Counted from the stretch's first letter, positions 43,059 to 52,908 are shown. The stretch: 64,000 bases of DNA from Streptomyces sp. H27-H1 (GCF_026627445.1 NZ_JAPNLJ010000004.1:124001-188000), one strand, 5' to 3'. Numbers and translations: made by a program. Notes: generated by a model not told the origin, from the sequence alone.

Positions 43059-44639
43059 ATGGCACGTGTCGCCGCACCGCTTTCCGCCACCGGAAAGCAG
43101 AGCACGCACCCGGTCGACGAGGTGCTCCCCCTCCCCAAGCTCGCGCTGTACGGCTTCCAGCACGTACTCGCGTTCTACGCCGGTGCGGTGATCGTTCCGA
43201 TCATCGTCGGCGGCGCTCTCGGGCTCACCACCGAGCAGCTCGTCTACCTGATCAATGCCGACCTCTTCACCTGCGGTATCGCCTCGATCATCCAGGCGTG
43301 GGGCATAGGCAGGATCGGCGCACGGCTGCCCCTCATCCAGGGCGTCACCTTCACCGCGGTGTCCCCGATGATCGCCATCGGTCTCGGAGCGGGCGGCGGG
43401 ACCGCCGGTCTCCTGGTCATCTACGGCGCGGTCATCACGGCCGGCATCGCCACCTTCGCCTTCGCCTGGCTGCCGCCCAAGGCCTTCCGCACCATCATGC
43501 GGATCTTCCCGCCGGTCGTCACCGGCACGGTGATCACCGTCCTCGGCATCGTGCTGATCCCGGTCGGCCTGAACGACGCCGCGGGCGGCCTCGGCAGCCC
43601 CGACTTCGGTGCCCCGAAGCACTTCGCCTACGCCGGCGGCACGATGCTCTTCATCCTCATCCTGATGAAGCTAGGCCGGCCCTTCCTCAACAGCATCTCG
43701 ATCCTGCTCGGCCTGGTCGGCGGCACCGTCGTCGCCTTCCTGCTCGGCGACGCCAAGTTCGGTGACGTGAGCAACTCGGACTGGATCGGCATCACCACCC
43801 CGTTCTACTACGGAGCCCCGAAGTTCGAGTGGTTCCCGATCATCCTGATGCTCATCGTCATGCTGATCACCATGGTCGAGACGACCGGTGACACGTACGC
43901 CGTCGGCGACATCGTCGGCAAGGAGATCGACAGCGAGACCGTGGCCCGCGCCCTGCGTGCCGACGGCGCCGCGACCGCGCTGGGCGGCGTCCTCAACTCC
44001 TTCCCGTACGTGGCCTTCGCCGAGAACGTCGGCCTGGTCCGGATGACCAAGGTCAAGAGCCGGTTCGTCGTGGTCGCCGCGGGCGTCTTCATGATCGTCC
44101 TCGGTCTGCTCCCGAAGGCCGCCGCGATCGTCGCCGCCGTCCCGCACGGGGTCCTCGGTGGCGCCGCGACCGTGATGTTCGCCATGGTGGCCCTGGCCGG
44201 TATCCAGACCCTGGGCAAGGTCGAGCTCAAGGAGGAGAAGAACGCGCTGATCGTGGGCGTCTCCCTGGCCTTCGCCCTGCTTCCGGCCACCGTTCCGGTG
44301 TTCTTCAAGGAGCACATGAACGCGGACCTCTCCTCGCTGCTCAACAGCGGTGTGACGCTCGGTGCCACGGCCGCGATCGTCCTGAACCTGATCTTCAACG
44401 GGCTGGGCAAGGACGACGCCCACAGCGTCCCGGCGGCCGCCTCCCCGCTGGCCGACTCCCCGCTCGCCGAAGCCCCGGCGGCTGACAGCGCCGCGGCCGA
44501 CGCCGACGCGGCTGACACCGCCGCGGCTGACACCGCCGCGGCTGACACCGCCGCGGCGGACGCGGACGACGAGCCCACGGCAGCCATCCCGGCCCAGTCG
44601 GCCGAGGGCGAGCGCAGCGCCCCCACGCCGACCGCCTGA
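43059..44639 (+). CDS. NCS2 nucleobase:cation symporter (uracil/xanthine permease)
   Basis: This 526-residue permease is of the uracil/xanthine type, with about 14 membrane segments: ALYGFQHVLAFYAGAVIVPI, LPLIQGVTFTAVSPMIAIG and the signature region LITMVETTGDTYAVGD with the substrate-binding Glu. The last 70 residues form an Ala/Asp/Thr-rich cytoplasmic tail with three identical 15-nt DNA repeats. The ATG is chosen with AAGG upstream; a TTG at 43041 is in frame. It follows the unusual 511-bp leader. The exact base transported is uncertain. Confidence 0.9.
   Translation: MARVAAPLSATGKQSTHPVDEVLPLPKLALYGFQHVLAFYAGAVIVPIIVGGALGLTTEQLVYLINADLFTCGIASIIQAWGIGRIGARLPLIQGVTFTAVSPMIAIGLGAGGGTAGLLVIYGAVITAGIATFAFAWLPPKAFRTIMRIFPPVVTGTVITVLGIVLIPVGLNDAAGGLGSPDFGAPKHFAYAGGTMLFILILMKLGRPFLNSISILLGLVGGTVVAFLLGDAKFGDVSNSDWIGITTPFYYGAPKFEWFPIILMLIVMLITMVETTGDTYAVGDIVGKEIDSETVARALRADGAATALGGVLNSFPYVAFAENVGLVRMTKVKSRFVVVAAGVFMIVLGLLPKAAAIVAAVPHGVLGGAATVMFAMVALAGIQTLGKVELKEEKNALIVGVSLAFALLPATVPVFFKEHMNADLSSLLNSGVTLGATAAIVLNLIFNGLGKDDAHSVPAAASPLADSPLAEAPAADSAAADADAADTAAADTAAADTAAADADDEPTAAIPAQSAEGERSAPTPTA
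44511..44555 (+). repeat. Three 15-nt repeats in the permease tail
   Basis: GCTGACACCGCCGCG is repeated three times exactly, encoding A-D-T-A-A units. The flanking units are degenerate, so the tail has grown by slippage. Confidence 0.8.
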
Positions 44640-44754
44640 CCCTCCCAAGGGGTGTCCCCCGCCGGGCTCGCGCCCGGCGGGGGACGCTGCCGTCGTGGGT
44701 GCAGGGCCGCCGTAAGATCCAATTCTCCTGACCCGGACGAACGGATCTTCCTCG

Positions 44755-46068
44755 ATGCGCATACGCGCCCTCGGCCGCGTGGCGGCGGCCACCGCACTGG
44801 CCGCCGTCGCCTCGCTCCTGTCGACGAGCGGGGCCCACTCCGCCGACTACCAGGTCCGCGACCCGGCCTTCGTCGCCGCGGCGACCCCGCAGGCCCTCTT
44901 CAACAACCCCCGCGAGGGCAACACCGACGAGATCCGCGACCGGCTCGTCGACCTCGTCGATCACGCCGAGCCCGGCACCTCGATCACCGGATCGATGTAC
45001 CTGTTCACCGACGGTGCGGTGGCGGACGCCCTGGTCAACGCGAACAAGAACGGCGTCAAGATCCGGCTGGTCCTCGACAGCGAGGCCCTCCCCGTCCCCG
45101 CCGCGGACTGGCTGGCCCCGGAGAACACCAAGGCCACCGGCGTGGCCAGCGAGTTCCCCAAGCTCGTCCGCCAGCTCGGCGTGGACCGCACCAAGGACTC
45201 CTACGTCTACGTCTGCCCGCGCTTCCGCGGCTGCGTAGGAGGCCGCCCCGCCAAGGAGATCAAGAACAGCGACCCGATCAACCACAACAAGTACTTCCTG
45301 TTCGAGAAGGTCGGCGCCGTCCCGGCCGTCGTCTTCCAGACCTCGGCCAACCTGACCGACACCCAGAAGGCGAAGTACTACAACAACGCGGTCACGGTCC
45401 CCGACCGGCCCCTGTACGACGCCTACCAGAAGTACTTCGCCGACCAGCTGTCGTACTCGAGCGCGGCCGCCGGCAAGCCCGACTACCACCAGGTCGTCCC
45501 CGCCGGCCCGAACACGGCCTACTTCGGCCCCCGCCGCGAGACGGGCGAGGATCCGTACGCGGAGCCCGCCACCGACACCGTCCTGGACCTGCTCGCCCCC
45601 GTCGACTGCGCCGGCGGAGCCACCAAGATCCGTGTCGCGATGTTCGCCTTCACCCGCACCCAGGTCGCCGACCGGCTCGTCCAGCTGCGCGCCGCCAAGT
45701 GCCAGGTCTACGTCTTCCTGAACAACGAGCCCGGCAGCATCGGCTCCACCGTCAAGGACATCCTGCAGCGCGGCGGGCTCAACCACCTCGGCGCGTGCAG
45801 CTCCCCGACCGGCCAGGTGCCCGCGTACGGGCTCCACTCGAAGTACATGCTGATCGAGGGCACCTACGACGAGGTCCCGAACCGGGAGCTCGTCTTCACC
45901 GGCAGCCAGAACTACACCTACCCCTCGCTGCGCGGCTACGACGAGACGATCCTGAAGATCGACGATCACGCCGTCTACGGAGCCTTCGAGGACAACTTCG
46001 ACCGCGAGCTCAACGGCTTCCCGGGCTACAGCCCGCCCCGCACGGGCAGCTGCGTCCCGCTGACCTGA
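44755..46068 (+). CDS. Secreted phospholipase D-like protein
   Basis: This 437-residue exported protein has a signal peptide (residues 1-29, ending STSGAHSAD). Two PLD-type motifs follow: NHNKYFLFEKV in the first half and LHSKYMLIEGTYD in the second. Each HxK is intact, but the acidic residue of HxK(x)4D is Glu in both. The GSxN-like positions are SANLTD and GSQNYTYPS. It probably cleaves a phosphodiester outside the cell; whether a lipid or nucleic acid is unknown. A TAAGAT at about 44713 may be its -10. Confidence 0.85.
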   Translation: MRIRALGRVAAATALAAVASLLSTSGAHSADYQVRDPAFVAAATPQALFNNPREGNTDEIRDRLVDLVDHAEPGTSITGSMYLFTDGAVADALVNANKNGVKIRLVLDSEALPVPAADWLAPENTKATGVASEFPKLVRQLGVDRTKDSYVYVCPRFRGCVGGRPAKEIKNSDPINHNKYFLFEKVGAVPAVVFQTSANLTDTQKAKYYNNAVTVPDRPLYDAYQKYFADQLSYSSAAAGKPDYHQVVPAGPNTAYFGPRRETGEDPYAEPATDTVLDLLAPVDCAGGATKIRVAMFAFTRTQVADRLVQLRAAKCQVYVFLNNEPGSIGSTVKDILQRGGLNHLGACSSPTGQVPAYGLHSKYMLIEGTYDEVPNRELVFTGSQNYTYPSLRGYDETILKIDDHAVYGAFEDNFDRELNGFPGYSPPRTGSCVPLT

Positions 46069-46106
46069 TCCCGGCGCCCGCGTGCCCCGTCCTGTCAGTG
46101 GGGTAC

Positions 46107-46123
46107 GGGACAATGGGCCCATG
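46107..46123 (+). promoter_or_regulatory. Leaderless promoter module of recO
   Basis: GGGACAATGGGCCCATG is identical to the hemW module at 13051-13067. The GACAAT hexamer ends six bases before the start codon. Confidence 0.65.
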
Positions 46124-46867
46124 AGTCTGTTCCGCGACGACGGCATCGTGCTGCGCACCCAGAAGCTGGGTGAGGCGGACCGCATCATCACGCTCCTGAC
46201 CCGGGGGCACGGCCGGGTCCGGGCCGTCGCCCGCGGGGTCCGGCGCACCAAGTCCAAGTTCGGCGCCGGGCTGGAACCCTTCTCCCACGCCGACGTGCAG
46301 TTCTTCGCGCGCGGCAACGAGTTGATCGGCCGCAGCCTGCCGCTCTGCACGCAGACCCAGATCATCGCCCCGTACGGCAACGGCATCGTCACCGACTACG
46401 CCCGCTACACCGCCGGCACCGCGATGCTGGAGACCGCCGAGCGGTTCACCGACCACGAGGGCGAGCCCGCCGTGCAGCAGTACCTGCTGCTCGTCGGCGC
46501 CCTGCGGACCCTCTCGCGCGGCGAACACGCGCCGAACCTCATCCTCGACGCCTTCCTGCTGCGCTCCCTCGCCGTCAACGGCTACGCGCCGAGTTTCGAC
46601 GACTGTGCCAAATGCGGGCTCCACGGACCCAACCGGCACTTCTCCGTCGGCGCGGGCGGGGTCATATGCGGCGACTGCCGCGTTCCCGGCAGCGTCGTAC
46701 CCTCGTCGGAGGCCATCGCCCTGCTCAGCGCACTGCTGACGGGCGACTGGGGCCATGCGGACGCGTGCGAGGCGCGTCACGTGCGGGAGGGCAGCGGGCT
46801 GGTCTCCGCCTACTTGCACTGGCATCTGGAGCGCGGGCTACGCTCCCTTCGGTACGTCGAGAAATAG
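46121..46867 (+). CDS. recO: DNA repair protein RecO
   Basis: This 248-residue recombination mediator works with RecR to load RecA at gaps. The N-terminal OB fold ([33 protein letters not shown]) precedes the helical domain with a zinc finger (CAKCG ... CGDC). The length and both domains are typical. The ATG follows a leaderless-type -10. uppS follows 11 nt later with its own AGGAG, so the two are probably co-transcribed. Confidence 0.95.
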   Translation: MSLFRDDGIVLRTQKLGEADRIITLLTRGHGRVRAVARGVRRTKSKFGAGLEPFSHADVQFFARGNELIGRSLPLCTQTQIIAPYGNGIVTDYARYTAGTAMLETAERFTDHEGEPAVQQYLLLVGALRTLSRGEHAPNLILDAFLLRSLAVNGYAPSFDDCAKCGLHGPNRHFSVGAGGVICGDCRVPGSVVPSSEAIALLSALLTGDWGHADACEARHVREGSGLVSAYLHWHLERGLRSLRYVEK

Positions 46868-46878
46868 GAGCTGGGCAC

Positions 46879-47706
46879 ATGGCACGACGCGGGATTCTGG
46901 GACGCTCTCGCCGCGAGTACAAGGTTCCCGAGCCGCACCCGTCCGGTGAGCGCCCGCCGAAGATCCCCGGCGAGCTCGTCCCGAACCACGTCGCGGTGGT
47001 CATGGACGGCAACGGCCGCTGGGCCAAGGAGCGCGGCCTGCCGCGCACCGAGGGCCACAAGGTCGGCGAGGGCGTCGTACTCGACGTGCTCAAGGGCTGC
47101 CTGGAGATGGGCGTCAAGAACCTTTCCCTGTACGCCTTCTCGACGGAGAACTGGAAGCGCTCGCCCGACGAGGTGCGCTTCCTCATGAACTTCAACCGCG
47201 ACGTCATCCGGCGCCGCCGTGACGAGATGAACGAGCTGGGCATCCGCATCCGATGGGTCGGCCGCATGCCGAAGATGTGGAAGTCGGTCGTCCAGGAGCT
47301 CCAGGTCGCGCAGGAGCAGACCGTCGACAACGACGCGATGACCCTGTACTTCTGCGTCAACTACGGTGGCCGCGCGGAGATCGCGGACGCGGCGCAGGCC
47401 ATCGCGCGCGATGTCGCGGCCGGCAAGCTCGACCCGTCGAAGGTCAACGAGAAGACCTTCGCGAAGTACATGTACTACCCGGACATGCCGGACGTGGACC
47501 TCTTCCTGCGCCCCAGCGGCGAGCAGCGCACCTCCAACTACCTGCTCTGGCAGAGCGCGTACGCCGAGATGGTCTTCCAGGACGTCCTGTGGCCCGACTT
47601 CGACCGCCGCAACCTCTGGGCGGCCTGCTACGAGTACGCCCAGCGCGACCGCCGCTTCGGCGGGGCGGTGCCGAACCAGGGGGAGGGTCCCGGCACCACC
47701 GGGTAG
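46879..47706 (+). CDS. uppS: Isoprenyl (undecaprenyl) diphosphate synthase
   Basis: This 275-residue cis-prenyltransferase extends an allylic diphosphate to the polyprenyl carrier of cell-wall synthesis. Motifs: [20 protein letters not shown] with the catalytic Asp, [19 protein letters not shown], and [18 protein letters not shown] with the isopentenyl-diphosphate-binding Arg residues. The short basic N-terminus is usual for actinobacteria. AGGAG lies nine bases before the ATG. Confidence 0.96.
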   Translation: MARRGILGRSRREYKVPEPHPSGERPPKIPGELVPNHVAVVMDGNGRWAKERGLPRTEGHKVGEGVVLDVLKGCLEMGVKNLSLYAFSTENWKRSPDEVRFLMNFNRDVIRRRRDEMNELGIRIRWVGRMPKMWKSVVQELQVAQEQTVDNDAMTLYFCVNYGGRAEIADAAQAIARDVAAGKLDPSKVNEKTFAKYMYYPDMPDVDLFLRPSGEQRTSNYLLWQSAYAEMVFQDVLWPDFDRRNLWAACYEYAQRDRRFGGAVPNQGEGPGTTG

Positions 47707-47720
47707 CCTCCCGTGTCGTG
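47704..47720 (+). promoter_or_regulatory. Leaderless promoter of the YcxB-like gene
   Basis: TAGCCT overlaps the uppS stop and lies eight bases before a GTG start with no Shine-Dalgarno. It supports 47718 as the start. Confidence 0.5.
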
Positions 47721-48230
47721 GACAACGGGGAGATGGTTCTCGACTACCGGCCGACCGCCGACGACTACCGGACGGCGATGCGGGCCTGGTCCTCCGGGAC
47801 CTGGCCCGGGCGCCGGGAGCTGGTCCTGCCCACCGTGATGGCGCTGACCGGGGTGGGGCTGTACGCGTGGGTGCGCGGCTTCGATCCCGTCATCAGCCTC
47901 ATCGCGACCGGCGTCGTGCTCCTCACCGCGGTGACCGGCACGGTACGGGGCCGCAACCGGATCGCCCGCGAGAGCTACGCGCGGGTCGAGTCCCACGGGG
48001 ACTGCCGGACGCTGGTGAGCGAGGCCGGGATCAGCACCACGGGTGCCGGGCCCGACGGCTCCACCGTCGACTGGCAGGGCTTTTCCGGGTACTGCGAGAC
48101 GCCGGAGCTGTTCGTGCTGAGCGAGAAGCGTGGACGCGCCCTCGTGGCACTGCCCAAGCGGGGCGCGACCGACCCCGCCGACCTGGCGCGCGTACGGGCC
48201 CTGCTGGACGGCAAGCTGCGCCGGTTCTAG
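47718..48230 (+). CDS. YcxB family membrane protein
   Basis: This 170-residue protein has two adjacent hydrophobic segments (ELVLPTVMALTGVGLYAWV, PVISLIATGVVLLTAVTG) followed by a cytoplasmic PH-like YcxB C-terminal domain (TLVSEAGISTTG, VDWQGFSGYCETPELFVLSE). Function is unknown. GTG was chosen from the -10 spacing; ATG 47733 is possible. Its stop overlaps the stop of zur by four bases on the opposite strand. Confidence 0.75.
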   Translation: MDNGEMVLDYRPTADDYRTAMRAWSSGTWPGRRELVLPTVMALTGVGLYAWVRGFDPVISLIATGVVLLTAVTGTVRGRNRIARESYARVESHGDCRTLVSEAGISTTGAGPDGSTVDWQGFSGYCETPELFVLSEKRGRALVALPKRGATDPADLARVRALLDGKLRRF

Positions 48231-48655
48231 CCGGCCGCCGCGCAGTCCGCGCAGGTGCCGAAGATCTCCACCGTGTGGGCGACGTTCACGTAGCCGTGCT
48301 CCGCCGCGATGGCCTCCGCCCACTTCTCCACGGCCGGACCCTCCACCTCGACGGCCTTGCCGCACTTGCGGCAGACCAGGTGGTGGTGGTGGTCCCCGGT
48401 GGAGCAGCGCCGGTAGACGGACTCGCCGTCACTGGTCCGCAGCACGTCGACCTCGCCGGCGTCCGCGAGGGACTGCAGGGTGCGGTAGACGGTGGTCAGA
48501 CCCACGGAGTCGCCGCGGTGCTTGAGCATGTCGTGGAGTTCCTGGGCACTGCGGAACTCGTCCACCTCGTCCAGCGCCGCCGCTACGGCGGCCCGCTGTC
48601 GGGTGGATCGTCCTCGTACTGGCGCGGTATTCATCTCGCCAGGCGCAGTCGCCAC
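48227..48655 (-). CDS. zur: Zinc uptake regulator Zur (Fur family)
   Basis: This 142-residue zinc-sensing repressor has a winged helix (TRQRAAVAAALDEVDEFRSA, LTTVYRTLQSLADAGEVDVL) and metal sites (CSTGDHHHHLVCRKCGK, HTVEIFGTCADC) that match actinobacterial Zur. GTG at 48655 is chosen because GAGGAGG lies five bases upstream; ATG 48634 is a shorter option. It lies at the end of the znuA-znuC-znuB gene line, so its own target operon is adjacent. Confidence 0.94.
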   Translation of the reverse strand: MATAPGEMNTAPVRGRSTRQRAAVAAALDEVDEFRSAQELHDMLKHRGDSVGLTTVYRTLQSLADAGEVDVLRTSDGESVYRRCSTGDHHHHLVCRKCGKAVEVEGPAVEKWAEAIAAEHGYVNVAHTVEIFGTCADCAAAG

Positions 48656-48714
48656 CGGTTCCTCCTCGTTTCGGCCTCGGCCCATTGTGCCAGGCGGCCG
48701 AGTGCCCGAGCCCT

Positions 48715-49581
48715 TCAGACCTTCACGTCGTCCCGCGTACAGACCTCTTCGGCGGCGTGGGCGGCCCTGGCCCGGCGCCGGGCCAGGGGAGTGGACACGG
48801 CGGTCATCACCATGAAGACGGCGATGGCGAACAGCACGATCGTGGCGCCCGAGGGCACGTCGATGTAGTACGTGGTCGCCGTGCCGGAGAGGGAGACCAG
48901 CACGCCGATCACCATGGACACGGTCAGGGTGGCGGTGAACCCGCGGGTGACGCGCTGGGCGGCGGCGACCGGGATCACCATCATGGCGCTGACCAGCAGC
49001 AGGCCGACGATGCGCATCGCGACGGTGACGGTGACGGCGGCGGTGACGGCCATCAGCAGGTTCAGGAAGCGCACCGGCAGGCCGGTGACCCGGGCGAACT
49101 CCTCGTCCTGGCAGACCGCGAACAGTTGCCGGCGCAGACCGATGGTGACGGCGACGACGAACAGGGCGAGGATCACGACCGCGGTGATGTCCTCGGCCGA
49201 GACGGTGGTGATGGAGCCGAACAGGTAGCTGCTCAGGTTGGCCGTCGAGCCGCCCGGAGCCAGATTGATGATCATGACGCCGCCGGCCAGGCCACCGTAG
49301 AAGAGCATGGCCAGCGCGATGTCCCCGCTGGTCCGGCCGCGGGAGCGGATCAGCTCCATGCCGACCGCGCCGATGACCGCGACGAGGGTGGCCATCCACA
49401 CCGGGCTGGTGTTGAGCAGGAAGCCGAGCGCGACGCCGGTCATGGCCACGTGCCCGATGCCGTCGCCCATGACCGCCTGGCGGCGCTGTACGAGGTACGT
49501 GCCGATCGCGGGGGCCGTGACGCCGACCAGGGCGGCCGCGATCAGGGCCCGCTGCATGAAGGCGTAGTCGAGGATGTCCAT
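48715..49581 (-). CDS. znuB: Zinc ABC transporter, membrane permease
   Basis: This 288-residue ABC-3 type permease has eight or nine helices: FMQRALIAAALVGVTAPAIG, LVQRRQAVMGDGIGHVAMTG and VGLLLVSAMMVIPVAAAQ are diagnostic of the metal-uptake family. The start overlaps the stop of znuC by one base, so it is translated with it. It ends 59 nt before zur. Confidence 0.95.
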   Translation of the reverse strand: MDILDYAFMQRALIAAALVGVTAPAIGTYLVQRRQAVMGDGIGHVAMTGVALGFLLNTSPVWMATLVAVIGAVGMELIRSRGRTSGDIALAMLFYGGLAGGVMIINLAPGGSTANLSSYLFGSITTVSAEDITAVVILALFVVAVTIGLRRQLFAVCQDEEFARVTGLPVRFLNLLMAVTAAVTVTVAMRIVGLLLVSAMMVIPVAAAQRVTRGFTATLTVSMVIGVLVSLSGTATTYYIDVPSGATIVLFAIAVFMVMTAVSTPLARRRARAAHAAEEVCTRDDVKV

Positions 49582-50372
49582 CAGCTCAGCAGTCCCGTCC
49601 GGAGCGGCTCGGCGTCGTGCGCCGAGTGGGGGTGTACGTGGTCGTGGCCGGGCAGCGCGTGCTGGCCCAGGGCCTCCGGGGGCGGGCCGTCGTGCGTGAC
49701 GCAGCCGTCGCGCAGGACGACGGCCCGGTCGATGAGCGGCTCCAGCGGGCCCAGCTCGTGCAGGACGAGCAGCACGGTGGTGCCGGCGGCGACCTGGCTG
49801 CGCAGGGCGTTCGCCAGGACCTCCTGGTTGGCCAGGTCCACGCCGGCCATCGGCTCGTCCATGATCAGCAGCTCGGGCTCGACGGCGAGCGCGCGGGCGA
49901 TGAGTACCCGCTGGTGCTGGCCGCCGGAGAGGGCGTTGACGGAGGCGTCGGCGTACGAGCCCATGTCGACCAGGTCCAGCGCGCGTTCCACGGCGGCCCG
50001 GTCGCTCTTGCGCAGGAACCCGAAACGGGTGCGGGCGAGCCGGCCGGCGGAGACGACCTCGCGGACGGTGGCCGGGACCCCGCTGGCGGCGGTGGTGCGC
50101 TGGGGCACGTAGCCGATGCGCGACCAGTCGCGGAACCGCTTGAAATCGGTGCCGAAGAGGGAGAGGGCGCCGTCGCTCAGCGGGACTTGGCCGACCACGG
50201 CGCGGACGGCCGTGGACTTGCCGGAGCCGTTGGCGCCGAGGAGGGCGACGACCTCGCCGCGGCGGACGGTCAGGTCGACGCCGCGCAGCACGGGGCGCGA
50301 GCCGAGCGAGGCGGTGGCCCCGCGCAGGGATATGACGGGCTGGTCCCGGGCCTCGGTGGGCTTGGACTCCAT
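49581..50372 (-). CDS. znuC: Zinc ABC transporter, ATP-binding protein
   Basis: This 263-residue ATPase has Walker A LLGANGSGKSTAVRA, Q-loop VPQRTTAASG, signature NALSGGQHQRVLIARAL and Walker B LLIMDEPMAG, with the H-loop in LLVLHELG. The C-terminus is His-rich (HALPGHDHVHPHSAH), common in zinc transporters. ATG 50372 is chosen by GGAGG eight bases upstream; the frame also extends to 50405. Confidence 0.94.
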   Translation of the reverse strand: MESKPTEARDQPVISLRGATASLGSRPVLRGVDLTVRRGEVVALLGANGSGKSTAVRAVVGQVPLSDGALSLFGTDFKRFRDWSRIGYVPQRTTAASGVPATVREVVSAGRLARTRFGFLRKSDRAAVERALDLVDMGSYADASVNALSGGQHQRVLIARALAVEPELLIMDEPMAGVDLANQEVLANALRSQVAAGTTVLLVLHELGPLEPLIDRAVVLRDGCVTHDGPPPEALGQHALPGHDHVHPHSAHDAEPLRTGLLS

Positions 50373-50404
50373 GGCTCGCGCCTCCGTTGCTGCTACTGCT
50401 GCCA

Positions 50405-51370
50405 TTACTTGCTGCCGAGCGCCTTCTGGAGGTTCTTCAGGTTGGCCCGCATGACCTCGAAGTAGTCAGCGCCCTGGGACTTGTCCGTGATTCCCTCCAT
50501 GGGATCCAGGACGTCGGTCTTCAGGCCGGTGTCCGCGGCGAGGGACTTGGCCGTCTTGTCGCTGGCCAGGGTCTCGAAGAACACCGTCGTCACATTGTCC
50601 TGCTTCGCCAGGGCCTGCAGGTCCTTCATCCGGGCCGGGCTCGGCTCCGACTCGGGGTCGACGCCGGAGATGCCCTCCTGGTCGAGGCCGTAGCGCTCGG
50701 CGAGGTAGCCGAAGGCGGAGTGGGTGGTGATGAAGGTCTTGGAGGCCGTGTTCTTCAGGCCGTCCTTGAACTCCGTGTCGAGCGTGCCCAGTTCGGCGAC
50801 CAGCTCGTCCGTGTTCTTCTTGTAGTCCGCCGCGTGGTCGGGGTCGGACTTCTCCAGGGCCGCGCCGACGCCCTTGGCGATCTCCGCGTACTTGACCGGA
50901 TCGAGCCAGACGTGCGGGTCCTGGCCGGCCTCGCCGTCGTTGTGGCCCTCTTCGGCGGCGTGATCGTGGTCGTCGTGACCGGAGGTGCTGTGCACCTCCA
51001 GCTCGGTGAGGCTGGCGGCGTCGACGATGTTCTTCACGCCGGACTGGGCGACGGCCTTGTCGACGGCGGGCTGCAGCGTCTTGAAGTAGAGGACGACATC
51101 GGCCTCGCCGAGCTGTGCGGTCTGCTTCGGGGTGATCTCCAGGTCGTGCGGCTCGACCCCCGGCTTGGTCAGGGTGTCGACCTTCACGTGGTCCTTGCCG
51201 ATCTGCTCGGCGAGGAACTGCATCGGATAGAACGACGCCATCACGTCGAGCTTGCCGTCCTTGGCTCCGGCGGCTCCGGCCGTGCCCGAGCAGGCGGTGA
51301 GGGCCGTGGCGGCGAGGGCAGCGGCGCCGGCGAGGGCGGCGGTGGGTATGAGGCGTCGTCGTACGTTCAT
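50405..51370 (-). CDS. znuA: Zinc ABC transporter, substrate-binding lipoprotein
   Basis: This 321-residue lipoprotein has the lipobox LTAC with Cys at about residue 27, then the cluster A-I fold: SFYPMQFLAEQIGKDHV, GVEPHDLEITPKQ with a metal-ligand His, and DPHVWLDPVKYAEIA. A His/Asp-rich loop (HDDHDHAAEEGHND) precedes the second ligand, a zinc-collecting feature of ZnuA. The ATG may also be one of several within 18 nt. It is the first gene of the znuACB-zur line; the promoter contains a Zur-box-like palindrome. Confidence 0.95.
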   Translation of the reverse strand: MNVRRRLIPTAALAGAAALAATALTACSGTAGAAGAKDGKLDVMASFYPMQFLAEQIGKDHVKVDTLTKPGVEPHDLEITPKQTAQLGEADVVLYFKTLQPAVDKAVAQSGVKNIVDAASLTELEVHSTSGHDDHDHAAEEGHNDGEAGQDPHVWLDPVKYAEIAKGVGAALEKSDPDHAADYKKNTDELVAELGTLDTEFKDGLKNTASKTFITTHSAFGYLAERYGLDQEGISGVDPESEPSPARMKDLQALAKQDNVTTVFFETLASDKTAKSLAADTGLKTDVLDPMEGITDKSQGADYFEVMRANLKNLQKALGSK

Positions 51371-51391
51371 GACATCCATTTTCATCAAAGA

Positions 51392-51406
51392 TGGAAACGA
51401 TTGTCA
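51392..51406 (-). promoter_or_regulatory. Zur box over the znuA promoter
   Basis: TGGAAACGATTGTCA is an imperfect 7-1-7 palindrome close to the streptomycete Zur box (TGAAAATGATTTTCA type). On the minus strand it overlaps the -35 TTGACA (51402-51407), with GAAAAT as -10 some 18 nt on. Zn-loaded Zur would block znuA transcription here. Confidence 0.8.
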
Positions 51407-51525
51407 ACAACGCTGGTGGGAGGGGTGCCGGGGGCCGTGGGCGGGGGGCCCGATTTGAAGGAGGGGGTGCGGGCGCCGGTAACCTTGAGGCTTCGCCGTT
51501 CGTCCTCGTAAATGAAGAGAGCACC

Positions 51526-52908
51526 GTGGCCGCCGACAAGATCGAAACCATCGTCAGCCTGAGCAAGCGCCGTGGCTTCGTTTTCCCGTGCAGTGAGATC
51601 TACGGCGGCTCCAAGGCCGCCTGGGACTACGGCCCGCTCGGTGTCGAGCTCAAGGAGAACATCAAGCGCCAGTGGTGGAAGGCGATGGTCACCGGGCGTG
51701 AGGACATCGTCGGCCTCGACTCGTCCGTGATCCTGGCCCCCGAGGTCTGGGTGGCGTCCGGCCATGTCGGTACCTTCTCGGACCCGCTGACCGAGTGCAC
51801 CTCCTGTCACAAGCGCCACCGCGCCGACCACCTGGAAGAGGCGTACGAGGCCAAGCACGGCCGCACGCCCGCCAACGGTCTCGCCGACATCAACTGCCCC
51901 AACTGCGGCGTGAAGGGCCAGTTCACCGAGCCCAAGCAGTTCTCCGGCATGCTGGAGACCCACCTCGGCCCCACCCAGGACACCGGCTCCAAGGCGTACC
52001 TGCGCCCCGAGACGGCCCAGGGGATTTTCACCAACTTCGCCCATGTCATGACCTCCTCGCGCAAGAAGCCCCCCTTCGGCATCGCGCAGATGGGCAAGTC
52101 CTTCCGCAACGAGATCACGCCCGGCAACTTCATCTTCCGCACCCGCGAGTTCGAGCAGATGGAGATGGAGTTCTTCGTCAAGCCGGGCGAGGACGAGCAG
52201 TGGCAGGAGTACTGGATGCAGGAGCGGTGGAACTGGTACCGCGACCTCGGCATCCGCGAGGAGAACATCCGCTGGTACGACCACCCGAAGGACAAGCTGT
52301 CCCACTACTCGAAGCGCACCGCCGACATCGAGTACCGCTTCAACTTCGGTGGCAATGAGTTCTCCGAGCTCGAAGGCGTGGCCAACCGCACCGACTTCGA
52401 CCTCAAGGCCCACTCCGCCGCCTCCGGCCAGGACCTCGTCTACTTCGACCAGGAGACCAAGGAGAAGTACACCCCGTACGTCATCGAGCCGGCGGCCGGT
52501 GTGAACCGCGCCATGCTCGCCTTCATGCTCGACGCGTACAACGAGGACGAGGCCCCCAACGCCAAGGGCGTCATGGAGAAGCGCGCCGTGATGCGCCTCG
52601 ACCCGCGCCTGGCCCCGGTCAAGGTCGCCGTCCTGCCGCTGTCCCGCAACGCGCAGCTGTCGCCGAAGGCCAAGGGCCTCGCCGCCGACCTGCGCAAGTT
52701 CTGGAACATCGAGTTCGACGACGCGGGCGCCATCGGCCGCCGCTACCGTCGCCAGGACGAGATCGGTACGCCGTTCTGCGTCACCGTCGACTTCGACACC
52801 CTCGACGACAACGCGGTGACCGTGCGCGAGCGCGACACCATGAAGCAGGAGCGCGTCTCCCTGGACCAGATCCAGAGCTACCTCGGCAGCCGTCTGCTCG
52901 GCTGCTAG
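51526..52908 (+). CDS. glyS: Glycyl-tRNA synthetase
   Basis: This 460-residue class II dimeric (eukaryote-like) GlyRS has [35 protein letters not shown], motif 2 [20 protein letters not shown], and motif 3 near [16 protein letters not shown]. The insertion has two cysteine pairs ([16 protein letters not shown]). GTG start with GAAGAG upstream. It is divergent from znuA across about 155 bp that include the Zur box. Confidence 0.96.
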   Translation: MAADKIETIVSLSKRRGFVFPCSEIYGGSKAAWDYGPLGVELKENIKRQWWKAMVTGREDIVGLDSSVILAPEVWVASGHVGTFSDPLTECTSCHKRHRADHLEEAYEAKHGRTPANGLADINCPNCGVKGQFTEPKQFSGMLETHLGPTQDTGSKAYLRPETAQGIFTNFAHVMTSSRKKPPFGIAQMGKSFRNEITPGNFIFRTREFEQMEMEFFVKPGEDEQWQEYWMQERWNWYRDLGIREENIRWYDHPKDKLSHYSKRTADIEYRFNFGGNEFSELEGVANRTDFDLKAHSAASGQDLVYFDQETKEKYTPYVIEPAAGVNRAMLAFMLDAYNEDEAPNAKGVMEKRAVMRLDPRLAPVKVAVLPLSRNAQLSPKAKGLAADLRKFWNIEFDDAGAIGRRYRRQDEIGTPFCVTVDFDTLDDNAVTVRERDTMKQERVSLDQIQSYLGSRLLGC

